Below are positions 18,790 to 25,924 of a stretch of DNA of 35,061 bases, piece by piece. The stretch's first letter is position 1, and each line of letters opens with the position of its first letter. Source of the stretch: Hyphomonadaceae bacterium UBA2389. GTDB lineage: Bacteria; Pseudomonadota; Alphaproteobacteria; Caulobacterales; Aquidulcibacteraceae. Under the pieces are notes generated by a model. That model saw nothing but the letters and a program-made list of their open reading frames with translations. It made no database searches and was not told where the DNA came from. The stretch spans positions 5,032 to 40,092 of the forward strand of contig DDSN01000125.1 in assembly GCA_002343395.1 (NCBI GenBank), given 5' to 3'. Position numbers and translations under genes: made by a program.

Positions 18790-18957
18790 TCATGAGCTGT
18801 CCCTCCGCGGCGCGACCGGCGCGCAGGTCCAGGATTTGGGCGCGTCGCCACGCTCGAAGGTTTCGACCAGGATCATGCGTCCGCCGCAGCAGACGCACGG
18901 CGTCGGCTGCTTTGTATCCTCGGTGGGCGCGTCAGGCGCGACGTCGCGGGGCTCGGC
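18790..18957 (-). pseudogene. IS91-type transposase, C-terminal remnant
   Basis: Reading down from about 18957 in one frame to a TGA at 18790-18792 gives ~55 residues. They contain QPTPCVCCGGRMILVETFERG, the cysteine-rich ending of IS91/IS801-type transposases (pattern CPCCGGRMIIIE-F-RG). The stretch before it is Pro/Asp-rich (PRDVAPDAPTEDTK), also usual for that tail. The rest of the ~400-residue HUH transposase is missing. The fragment abuts the tyrosine-recombinase remnant in another frame, so an internal deletion has joined the two genes of the element. No start codon belongs to it. The family call rests on the zinc-like motif and its position after an integrase gene, a known pairing in this IS group. 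Confidence 0.68.
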
Positions 18958-19474
18958 CGGAGCTCCTCCGGCATCAGCGGCGAGAGCTTCGCCAAGCGGC
19001 TCTTGCCGCCTTCGCTCTCCTCGATCCGCAGCACCATGCGCGCGCTGTCAATGTCGGTGGTCTTGAGCGAGACCACCTCGCTGGCGCGCAGGCCCGCGCT
19101 GTAGGCGACGCTCAGAGCGCAACGGATTTGCGCCCTGAGGCCGCGTCGATGAGGCGGACCACCTCTTCCGGCGTGAGCACTTGGCGCAACTTGCGCGGCT
19201 CATGCGTGAGCGGGATCATCAGCGTCACTCTGTAAAAGAAGCGCAAGGCGGTCATCGCCTGATTGACGTAACCGGCCTTGCAGCCCGACTGGACCAGGTG
19301 CAGCTGGTATTGGCGCACGTGCTCGTAGTCGAGTTGGTCGGGCGAGGCGGTGAAATGCTGGGCGTACTTGGCGACCACGCTGACGTAAAACGCTTGCGTG
19401 CGCGGCTTCAGGCGCCGGATCGTCATGTCCTCCAGCATGCGTTGGCGCAGCGGGCTGATCGGTTTGTCGGTCAT
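18957..19474 (-). pseudogene. Broken tyrosine recombinase of an IS91-type element
   Basis: From ATG 19474 the frame reads MTDKPISPLRQRMLEDMTIR and continues through a core-binding (SAM-like) domain (QAFYVSVVAKYAQHF, GYVNQAMTALRFFYRVTL) to LTPEEVVRLIDAA. There it stops prematurely near 19112. Homology continues in another frame from about 19124: LSVAYSAGLRASEVVSLK with the first catalytic arginine, then LAKLSPLMPEELR ending near 18957. The switch is explained by a 2-base insertion (or 1-base loss) at GCGCTCTGAGC. The box with the His-x-x-Arg and the nucleophile Tyr is absent, lost in the deletion that joins it to the transposase tail. The gene is therefore dead. It resembles the integrases that travel with IS91-type transposases. 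Confidence 0.78.
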
Positions 19475-19755
19475 GAAGGGCGCTCCCGCCTCGGGCGCGG
19501 CCTAGCCAATCCAGGCGCACCCGGAGACAGCAGGCGCAGGTCGGGCGTAGAGCGCTATCGCCGCGGTGGGGCCTACCGCGGGAGCGGTTTTGTTCGTTGG
19601 CTCATTGCTGATCTTCGCATTCCAGCTGCAGGGGTCCGCTCTCTGCCTGAACTCGGACGCCCTTCCTCATCCTGCAGTTCGCCGTTGAGGCAGGAACGCT
19701 CTACGCGAGCGGGGTCGAGTGAACGTGGCAACGGCCATGTTCTCAAGCGCGCACG
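19475..19755. other. Gap between recombinase remnant and araC-type gene
   Basis: These 281 bases are upstream of the broken recombinase and downstream of the araC-type gene. I see no gene. It could include the 5' terminal end of the IS91-type element (terIS), but no diagnostic sequence is apparent. Confidence 0.4.
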
Positions 19756-20799
19756 TCACTCTGTCTCGGCCTGCCCGGCCCGGTAGCGTGTCGGAGAGAC
19801 GCCCATCCAGCGCCTAAAGGCGCGGGTGAAATTGCTGGGGTCGGTGAAGCCCAGCAGAAATGTGATCTCGGTGATCGTGAGGTGGCGTTGTGATAGGTAG
19901 CCCATCGCCATTTCGCGGCGCGTGTCGCTCAGTAGGTCTTGAAAGCTTGCGCTGCGTTCGGCGAGCTTCATGTGAAGCAACGCTTCACTCATGCCGAGCT
20001 CCCGCGCAACCTGGCGGCGGCTGATGTCGCCAGTCGCCAGCCGCTTGATGATGACGGCGCGCACGCGCACGACGACATCGCTGCGGTTAAGCCTCGCGAG
20101 GGATTGAGCGGCGATCCGATCGTTGTACTCGGCCAGATCCGGGCAAGCGCCCGAGAGCGGCTCTTCTAGCGCGGCGGTTGCGAAAACCAGGGTGGTCTCG
20201 GGACGGTCGAACACCGGAGCGACGCCGAATTCTTGTGTGTATGGGCCCGGTCCAGGCGCTGGACAGGCGTGATGCAGTTCGATCCGGGTCGGCCTGAGCG
20301 GCTTGCCATAGAGCAGACGCATGAACCGAAGAACAAAGGCTAAGAAGGCGTCCTCTGTTTCGCCGCACAGACTGGTCTGTCGGCGGAAGCGCAGACTCAC
20401 TTCTGGTTCCTGGTGCTCGACCCGAAGCACGGCTGCCTGCGAGATGATCGCGAAGTACCGCTCGAGCCGGAGGCAGAAATCCAACAGTGTGCGGCTCGCC
20501 ATGAGCGCATAGCCGAGTGCGTGAACGTTCGAGACGTGGATGAAGCGCGCGACCGTCAGGCCGAAATATGGGTCGTGCGTCATGTCCACGCAGACTCGGT
20601 AGAGCGCGGTCACTTGCCGCGTGCTGAGCCGTTCCAGTGGGTCGTTGCTCACGCTCTCCGGCAAGCCCGCGGCGCGCATGGCGCGGGCGCTGTCGACGCC
20701 CTTATGCTCCAGCGCGCGGGCGATCGCGCGCGCATAGCCGCCGATCACGGAGATCTCTTCCGGGACGAGCGGTGAGGGCTGTTGCGAGGCGGTGTTCAT
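19756..20799 (-). CDS. AraC-family transcriptional regulator (Arabinose_bd type)
   Basis: A 347-residue regulator. The N-terminal ~200 residues match the ligand-sensing domain found in OruR/ArgR-like AraC proteins: ISVIGGYARAIARALEHKGV, LPESVSNDPLERLSTRQVTA, HALGYALMASRTLLDFCLRL. The C-terminal ~100 residues hold two helix-turn-helix units (GDISRRQVARELGMSEALLH and LTITEITFLLGFTDPSNFTR) and end with the usual FRRWMGVSPTRYR. It should be a ligand-dependent activator. I placed the start at ATG 20799 because the family N-terminus begins there; the open frame extends 147 codons upstream across the divergent promoter region without resemblance. It diverges from the isochorismatase-family gene and may control it or the catabolic operon downstream. 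Confidence 0.88.
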   Translation of the reverse strand: MNTASQQPSPLVPEEISVIGGYARAIARALEHKGVDSARAMRAAGLPESVSNDPLERLSTRQVTALYRVCVDMTHDPYFGLTVARFIHVSNVHALGYALMASRTLLDFCLRLERYFAIISQAAVLRVEHQEPEVSLRFRRQTSLCGETEDAFLAFVLRFMRLLYGKPLRPTRIELHHACPAPGPGPYTQEFGVAPVFDRPETTLVFATAALEEPLSGACPDLAEYNDRIAAQSLARLNRSDVVVRVRAVIIKRLATGDISRRQVARELGMSEALLHMKLAERSASFQDLLSDTRREMAMGYLSQRHLTITEITFLLGFTDPSNFTRAFRRWMGVSPTRYRAGQAETE

Positions 20800-21090
20800 C
20801 TCGTCCGAGAGCGTAGCCCGCGGCCGGCCCCCGCGGAAGGTGACGAAGGCGTCACGCGCGGCTTGAGGCGCGCCACAGTCAGCCCGAATTGTGCGCTGCC
20901 CATGAGCGCGGCGGGAGTCATGACGGCCACGATACCACAGTTTAACGCAATTGACCGGCGATTTCTTCGCAAAGACAGGCGCGTATCCGCGCGGATTCCG
21001 CAATGTGCGATTAGCCCCGAATTCACGCGCGCTCAGGGCGAGGAAGTCTAGTCGGTGTCGGGATAATTTCTGAGAACGGAGCCTGAAGTC
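20800..21090. promoter_or_regulatory. Divergent promoter region with a 12-bp palindrome
   Basis: A gap of 291 bases between an AraC-type gene and an isochorismatase-family gene, so it must hold both promoters. The perfect palindrome ATCCGCGCGGAT lies at 20985-20996, about 95 bases before the plus-strand start. A short inverted repeat, TGACGAAGGCGTCA, lies nearer the araC-type gene. Either could be an operator. No confident -35/-10 pair was found. GAGAACGGAGCC before ATG 21091 is the ribosome site. Confidence 0.35.
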
Positions 21091-21756
21091 ATGCATCGGA
21101 TCGCTCTTCCAACCCACCTCGTCGATGGAACACGCCCTTGCTTTCGCTTTGATGGCGTTAACCCGAGAGCGACAGCGCTGCTCGTAATTGATCTCCAAGC
21201 TGCCTTCGTCGACGAAGGTCAGCCTTTTTCGAGTCAACATGCTCGCGATATCCTGCCGAATGTAAACGGGCTGATTTCCGCTGCAAGAGACGCAGGCGTG
21301 ACAATTATCTTCACGAGGGCGAGCACCACCGACACGCCGCCGTACGCGAGACCAGCGTGGTTCGATGGGTCGGCGTCTTACGGACCGCTTGCCGCTCTGC
21401 TGCGGTTGGGCCGCAGCGAGCGTGAGTTATCGAAGTCTTTGGATGTGGAGCCTTCCGATCTTGTGATCGACAAGTATCGAAGCAGCGCGATGTTGCCTCA
21501 GTCTTCAAATTTGCATGAGTTACTTCAACAGCGCGGAATAGATACGCTGATCATCACCGGCGCTATAACCAATTATTGCTGCGAGAACACAGCCCGTGAT
21601 GCATGCCAGATGGACTACAGGGTGTTCTTCGTCACCGATGCGACCGCGGCGCTGTCAGACGAAGAACATAACGCCTCGCTTGGAAGCGTTGGCGGCCATG
21701 CCGACTTGCGATCCACGAGGGAAATGATCGAACTGATCGTGAGCGCCGCGGCGTGA
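21091..21756 (+). CDS. Isochorismatase-family cysteine hydrolase
   Basis: A 221-residue cytoplasmic hydrolase with the full triad of the family: Asp34 in LVIDLQAAFVDEG, Lys128 in LVIDKYRSSA, and the nucleophile Cys163 in GAITNYCCENTARDA, preceded by the expected cis-peptide region. Relatives are nicotinamidase, N-carbamoylsarcosine amidase, biuret hydrolase and ureidoacrylate amidase, so an amide or carbamoyl C-N bond is the likely target; isochorismate is also possible. The gene is visibly lower in GC than its neighbours, with many A/T third positions, hinting at separate acquisition. It diverges from an AraC-type gene, and the catabolic operon starts 138 bases downstream. Confidence 0.88.
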   Translation: MHRIALPTHLVDGTRPCFRFDGVNPRATALLVIDLQAAFVDEGQPFSSQHARDILPNVNGLISAARDAGVTIIFTRASTTDTPPYARPAWFDGSASYGPLAALLRLGRSERELSKSLDVEPSDLVIDKYRSSAMLPQSSNLHELLQQRGIDTLIITGAITNYCCENTARDACQMDYRVFFVTDATAALSDEEHNASLGSVGGHADLRSTREMIELIVSAAA

Positions 21757-21894
21757 CCGCCGGATTGACGGCGCGTCCGTTCCAGAGCGGCGCCTACCGA
21801 ATTGGCGTCGCCCCGGTCTCAGGTTTCGCTGAAATGACCGACGATTTGGGCGCTCGGATAAGCGTGCCCTGGCGCGATGGACTAGCTTGACCAC

Positions 21895-22677
21895 ATGAGC
21901 GACGAGCCCCTGATCCTGGAGACCTTCGGCCCCATCGCACGGCTGACGATGAACCGGCCCAAGGCGATGAACGCGCTGAACCTCGAAATGTTGGACGCTT
22001 TCGCCGCCCACTTGCCGCGCCTCGCGGCCGAGGACGACATCCGTGTGCTGGTGCTGACCGGCGGCGGCGTCGCCTTCTGTGCGGGCGCCGATTTGAAGGA
22101 AGCGTTGGGCGGACACCCTGCGCCGGGAGAGCCGGACTTTCTCGATCGCGCCCGCGCGGTGACCGAGCAGCTCGCAAACTTCCCGAAGCCGGTGATTGCG
22201 GCGCTAAACGGCGTGACCATGGCGGGCGGGCTCGAGATCGCCATGTGCGCGGACATCATTATCGCGGCCGAAACCGCGCAGGTCGGCGACGCCCACGCCA
22301 ATTACGGCGTCTTTCCCGGCGGCGGCGGCGCGGCGGTGCTGCCGCGCCTCATGTCGCTCAATACGGCGCTGTACCTGCTTTTGACTGGCAAGACCCTTTC
22401 AGCGGCCGAGCTGAAGTCCCTCGGGCTGGTGAGCGAAGTGCATCCCGCCGAAGCGCTGCCTGGCGCAGCGATTGCATTGGCGGAGCTGATCGCGGCGAAG
22501 AGTCCGCTGGCGCTGCGGCGGATGAAGGAAGTGGCCCGCGCTTCCAGCGACAAGACCCGTGCGGAGGCACTGCTGCACGAGCAGGTGATGCTGCGCGCGC
22601 ACCTGCGTTCGGCGGATCTCGCCGAAGGTGTGCGGGCCTTCGCCGAGAAGCGGCCGCCACGCTTCGAAGGCCGCTGA
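21895..22677 (+). CDS. Enoyl-CoA hydratase/isomerase family protein (crotonase) with altered active site
   Basis: A 260-residue crotonase. The CoA-binding loop MNRPKAMNALNLEM and the oxyanion-hole segments FCAGADLKEAL and GVTMAGGLEIAM are present. Glu114 in GGLEIA aligns with the first catalytic glutamate of rat mitochondrial hydratase (Glu144). The second (Glu164 in PEILIGTIPG) aligns with His134 in GDAHANYGVFPGGGG, so a classical syn-hydration pair is lacking. The C-terminus (AFAEKRPPRFEGR) is the usual one. The protein may be an isomerase, hydrolase or a hydratase using different chemistry. The start is fixed by an in-frame stop four codons upstream. It is the first gene of the collinear catabolic run and shares an overlapping ribosome site with the thiolase. 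Confidence 0.9.
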   Translation: MSDEPLILETFGPIARLTMNRPKAMNALNLEMLDAFAAHLPRLAAEDDIRVLVLTGGGVAFCAGADLKEALGGHPAPGEPDFLDRARAVTEQLANFPKPVIAALNGVTMAGGLEIAMCADIIIAAETAQVGDAHANYGVFPGGGGAAVLPRLMSLNTALYLLLTGKTLSAAELKSLGLVSEVHPAEALPGAAIALAELIAAKSPLALRRMKEVARASSDKTRAEALLHEQVMLRAHLRSADLAEGVRAFAEKRPPRFEGR

Positions 22678-22690
22678 GGAGATGACGGGC

Positions 22691-23929
22691 ATGGCCAATG
22701 TTTACGTAGCCGGCGTTGGGATGACGGCGTTCGGGCGACATAAAGACAAGAGCGCATACGACCTCGGTAATGAGGCCATCACGGGCGCCTTGCGCGACGC
22801 CGGCGCCGTCGCCGCGGATGTCGAGGCCGTCTATTACGCCGCCGCTACGGCCGGCTCGCTGCAGGGGCAATATTCCATCCCTGGACCGATTGCGGCGCGA
22901 CGCGCGGGCCTGGCGGGCGTGCCAGTTTTCACGGTCGAGAACGCCTGCGCTTCTGGATCCTCAGCGTTTCACTTGGCGGTGCAGGCTGTGAAGGCCGGCG
23001 AATGTGACATCGCGCTAGCGCTCGGCGCGGAGAAGATGAACATCGCCGACAAACAGCGCATGTTCGCTGCTTTCGACAGTGGTTGGGACATCGAGGCAGT
23101 CGAGCAGAACAAAGCCACGCTGCTTGCGTTAGGCGCCGGCGTCGAACCGCCGCCGGGCAGCACATCGGACAAGCCGTACAGCATTTTCATGGAGGTCTAC
23201 GCGGCCTTCTGCCGGGGCCACATGCGCCGCTACGGAACGACGCAGCGCCAGATCGCAGCGGTGGCGGCGAAGAACCATGCGCATTCGGTGCATAATCCGC
23301 TCGCACAGTTCCGTGAGGCGGTGACGCTCGATCAAGTCTTGGCCGCGCCGCCGATCACTTACCCGCTGACGCTGCCGATGTGTTCTGCGATAAGCGACGG
23401 CGCCGCGGCGGCGCTGGTCTGCAGCGAAGCGGGGCTGAAGCGGCTCGGCAGCGCGGGGCGCGCCGTGCGGGTGCTCTCCAGTGTGGTGCTGACCGGCGTC
23501 GAACACCATCCAGACAATCACGAGCAAGGCATCGGATATCGCGCCGCACAACGCGCTTACGAGCGCGCTGGCGTCGGGCCTGAGGATGTAGATGTCGCCG
23601 AAGTGCACGACGCCACCGCGATGGGCGAAATCCTGAACGCTGAAGCGCTGATGCTCGTCCCCCTCGGTATGGCGGGCCCCGCGGCAGAACGCGGGGAGTT
23701 TTCGCTTGGCGGCCGTATTCCGATCAACCCGTCGGGCGGGCTGGAATCGAAAGGTCACCCGATCGGCGCGACCGGCCTTGGCCAGATCCACGAGCTTGTT
23801 ACGCAATTGCGCGGCGAAGCGGGAGCGCGTCAGGTTGAGGGCGCGCGGATCGCCGCACACGAGAATGGCGGCGGCCTCATCGGCATCGAAGAGGCCGTGG
23901 TCGCGGTCAACCTGTTCTCTGCGAACTGA
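22691..23929 (+). CDS. SCP-2-type thiolase family protein
   Basis: A 412-residue thiolase-fold protein of the SCP-2/archaeal subgroup. The acyl-accepting Cys86 is in VENACASGSSAFHLA, His356 is in SGGLESKGHPIGATG, and the HDA form VHDATAMGEI replaces HDCF. The C-terminal loop that usually carries the acid/base cysteine (C-x-G-G-G) reads AHENGGGLIG, so that cysteine is absent. Many bacterial SCP-2-type members share this pattern; some are non-thiolytic, such as retro-aldolases of steroid side-chain breakdown. The start at 22691 was preferred over 22682 because GAGGAG sits 9 bases before it. The likely step is C-C cleavage of a 3-ketoacyl-CoA. The gene follows the crotonase by 13 bases and precedes the dehydrogenase by 10. 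Confidence 0.88.
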   Translation: MANVYVAGVGMTAFGRHKDKSAYDLGNEAITGALRDAGAVAADVEAVYYAAATAGSLQGQYSIPGPIAARRAGLAGVPVFTVENACASGSSAFHLAVQAVKAGECDIALALGAEKMNIADKQRMFAAFDSGWDIEAVEQNKATLLALGAGVEPPPGSTSDKPYSIFMEVYAAFCRGHMRRYGTTQRQIAAVAAKNHAHSVHNPLAQFREAVTLDQVLAAPPITYPLTLPMCSAISDGAAAALVCSEAGLKRLGSAGRAVRVLSSVVLTGVEHHPDNHEQGIGYRAAQRAYERAGVGPEDVDVAEVHDATAMGEILNAEALMLVPLGMAGPAAERGEFSLGGRIPINPSGGLESKGHPIGATGLGQIHELVTQLRGEAGARQVEGARIAAHENGGGLIGIEEAVVAVNLFSAN

Positions 23930-23939
23930 GAGACAGCGC

Positions 23940-25097
23940 ATGGGCCACGTCCTTCGCAGCGAAGAACAACAGATCGCAGTCGACGCGCTGCGGCGCTTCC
24001 TGGACGCCGAAGCCGAGGCATTGTTCAACCGAGAGTATCGCGACCGTTTCGTCCCGCGCGAGGTTATGGCGGCGATGATGCGGCGGTTGGCGGAGTTCGG
24101 CCTTGTCAGCGGAGCCGTAAGCGAGGCCCACGGCGGCCTCGGTCTGGACTGGTTGACCACGCTGATGCTCTTCGAGGAGGTGGCAGCGACTTCCGTAGAT
24201 CTCTCGGTGCCGGTGCTGATCAATTGCTTCGGCGCCCACATGATCGCAAACATCGCGCCGCCGCACGTGCGCGAACGTTACTTGCCCGGTCTGCTCTGCG
24301 GCGACAGCTTCGTCAGCATCGGCATATCCGAGCCCGACGTCGGCTCCAATGTGCTTGAGATCAAGACACAGGCGCGACGCGAGGGCGACCACTGGGTCAT
24401 CAACGGCGAGAAGACCTGGATCAGCAACGGCGGCTATTCTGACTTCCTCATTTGCGCTTGTCGCAGCTCCAACGATCCCCGACAGGGTCTCACGCACATT
24501 CTGATCGACCGTCGCGAACACGGCTATGAGGTGCGCGAAATTCCAAAGATTGCGCTCAACAGCCAGTCAACCGCGCAAATCTTCCTCAGCGATATTCGCG
24601 TGCCGGTCGCCAACACAATCGGCGTCGAGGGCCATGCGCTGCGCGACACTCTCGTGCTCTTCGAGCGTTCGCGCGCGTTCGTCGCCATGCAGGCCGTGGG
24701 TCTCGCCCGGCGTGCGCTCGAGGAAGCGCTACGCTACGCGTGTGAGCGCCGTCAGCACGGCAAGGTGATCGCCGGCCATCAGCTGATCGCCGCCATGCTC
24801 GCCGAGATGTCGACCCAAATCGATGCGGCGCGACTGCTCGTGCACCGCGCCGCCGAGATGTTCGACGCGGGCGTAGGCGCGCAGATGGAGGCGGCGATGG
24901 CCAAGTATTTCGCCTGCGAAACGGCCGTGGAGATCGCGCGCAAGGCGGTGCAAATCCACGGCGGCAATGGCGTCACGCGGGACTTTCTGGTCGAGAAGCT
25001 GGCGCGCGAGGCGATCGTGTGCCCGATCCCAGAGGGTACCTCGCAGATACAGCAATTGATCATCGCCCGAGCGCTGACTGGCGTCAGCGCATTCTGA
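23940..25097 (+). CDS. Acyl-CoA dehydrogenase
   Basis: A 385-residue FAD-dependent acyl-CoA dehydrogenase of normal family length. It has the N-terminal helical domain, the central FAD/substrate segment FVSIGISEPDVGSN, WVINGEKTWISNGGYSD in the beta domain, then RRQHGKVIAGHQLIAAMLAE and the C-terminal AVQIHGGNGVTRDF. The catalytic base is Glu365 in PIPEGTSQIQQL, the position used by short/medium-chain and branched-chain enzymes. It oxidises an acyl-CoA to the trans-2-enoyl-CoA and passes electrons to ETF. Chain length or branching cannot be read out. It sits between thiolase and SDR on the same strand with short gaps (10 and 23 bases). Confidence 0.94.
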   Translation: MGHVLRSEEQQIAVDALRRFLDAEAEALFNREYRDRFVPREVMAAMMRRLAEFGLVSGAVSEAHGGLGLDWLTTLMLFEEVAATSVDLSVPVLINCFGAHMIANIAPPHVRERYLPGLLCGDSFVSIGISEPDVGSNVLEIKTQARREGDHWVINGEKTWISNGGYSDFLICACRSSNDPRQGLTHILIDRREHGYEVREIPKIALNSQSTAQIFLSDIRVPVANTIGVEGHALRDTLVLFERSRAFVAMQAVGLARRALEEALRYACERRQHGKVIAGHQLIAAMLAEMSTQIDAARLLVHRAAEMFDAGVGAQMEAAMAKYFACETAVEIARKAVQIHGGNGVTRDFLVEKLAREAIVCPIPEGTSQIQQLIIARALTGVSAF

Positions 25098-25120
25098 TCG
25101 CAACCTGAGAAGAGAAACAC

Positions 25121-25894
25121 ATGCGCATCCAAGAAAAAGTCATCGTGATCACCGGCGGGGCGTCTGGCCTTGGCCTCTCCACAGCGCGCTACATGATCGA
25201 GGAGAAGGGCGCGAAGGTCGCCATCTTCGACGTGAACGAGGAGGCCGGCCAGCGGGCGGCCGCCGAGCTCGGTGAGCGGGCGATGTTCGTGCGGACTGAT
25301 GTGACGAGCGACGAATCGGTGCGCCAGGCGGTGTCGTCGGTCACGGCGCGCTTTGATGCGGTCCACGCTTGCATCAGCTGCGCCGCCATCCTTGGGCCGA
25401 GCAAGGTGCTCGACAAGGAGGGACGCGCGACGCCGCTCGCGCGCTTCGCGCAGATGGCGATGGTCAATCTGGTTGGCGTGTTCAACGTGATGAGCCAGTG
25501 CGCCGAGCAGATGGCGAAGAACGAGCCCGAGGCCGGCGAAGAGCGAGGCGTCGTCATCAACGTCTCATCCGGCGCTGCCTACGAGGGGCAGGTCGGACAG
25601 TGCGCTTACGCCTCGACCAAGGCCGGCGTGATCGGGCTCAATATGCCGGCGGCGCGCGAACTTGGCGTGCGTGGCATCCGGGTCAACGCGATCGCGCCGG
25701 GGCTTTTCCTAACGCCAATGGCGTCGCAGTTGGACTCGAAAGTGCTTGAGACTCTCAAGGCGCAAACTGAAGCGCCTAATCGGTTGGGCGATCCACGCGA
25801 GTTCGCGCACTGCTGCGCCTTCATTATCGAGAACGCCTATCTGAACGGCGAGACGATCCGTCTCGACGCCGCTTCGCGCCTGCGGGGCCGCTGA
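25121..25894 (+). CDS. 3-hydroxyacyl-CoA dehydrogenase, SDR type II (HSD10-like)
   Basis: A 257-residue classical short-chain dehydrogenase. The NAD site is TGGASGLG (residues 11-18), with Asp38 at the end of the second strand favouring NAD over NADP. The catalytic set is Ser150, Tyr163 and Lys167 in CAYASTKAG. The segments GQVGQCAYASTKAGVIGLNM, PAARELGVRGIRVN and IAPGLFLTPM match the HSD17B10/type-II HADH group. That group oxidises (S)-3-hydroxyacyl-CoA, notably 2-methyl-branched substrates, and some steroids. In this operon it would supply the third beta-oxidation step. A good AGAAGAG ribosome site precedes ATG 25121. Confidence 0.92.
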   Translation: MRIQEKVIVITGGASGLGLSTARYMIEEKGAKVAIFDVNEEAGQRAAAELGERAMFVRTDVTSDESVRQAVSSVTARFDAVHACISCAAILGPSKVLDKEGRATPLARFAQMAMVNLVGVFNVMSQCAEQMAKNEPEAGEERGVVINVSSGAAYEGQVGQCAYASTKAGVIGLNMPAARELGVRGIRVNAIAPGLFLTPMASQLDSKVLETLKAQTEAPNRLGDPREFAHCCAFIIENAYLNGETIRLDAASRLRGR

Positions 25895-25924
25895 CGGACG
25901 AGAGCCCATGCCGAGGAGGGCGCG

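Noticed and set aside
18557..18898. Minus-strand frame of ~113 codons over the IS91 tail
   Set aside because: A different frame carries the recognisable transposase ending; this one has no resemblance.
20800..21240. Upstream extension of the AraC-type gene by 147 codons
   Set aside because: It would overlap the isochorismatase gene and the promoter region; the family N-terminus begins at 20799.
23129..24253. Minus-strand frame of ~374 codons opposite thiolase and acyl-CoA dehydrogenase
   Set aside because: Antisense to two genes with full catalytic motifs; no independent support.
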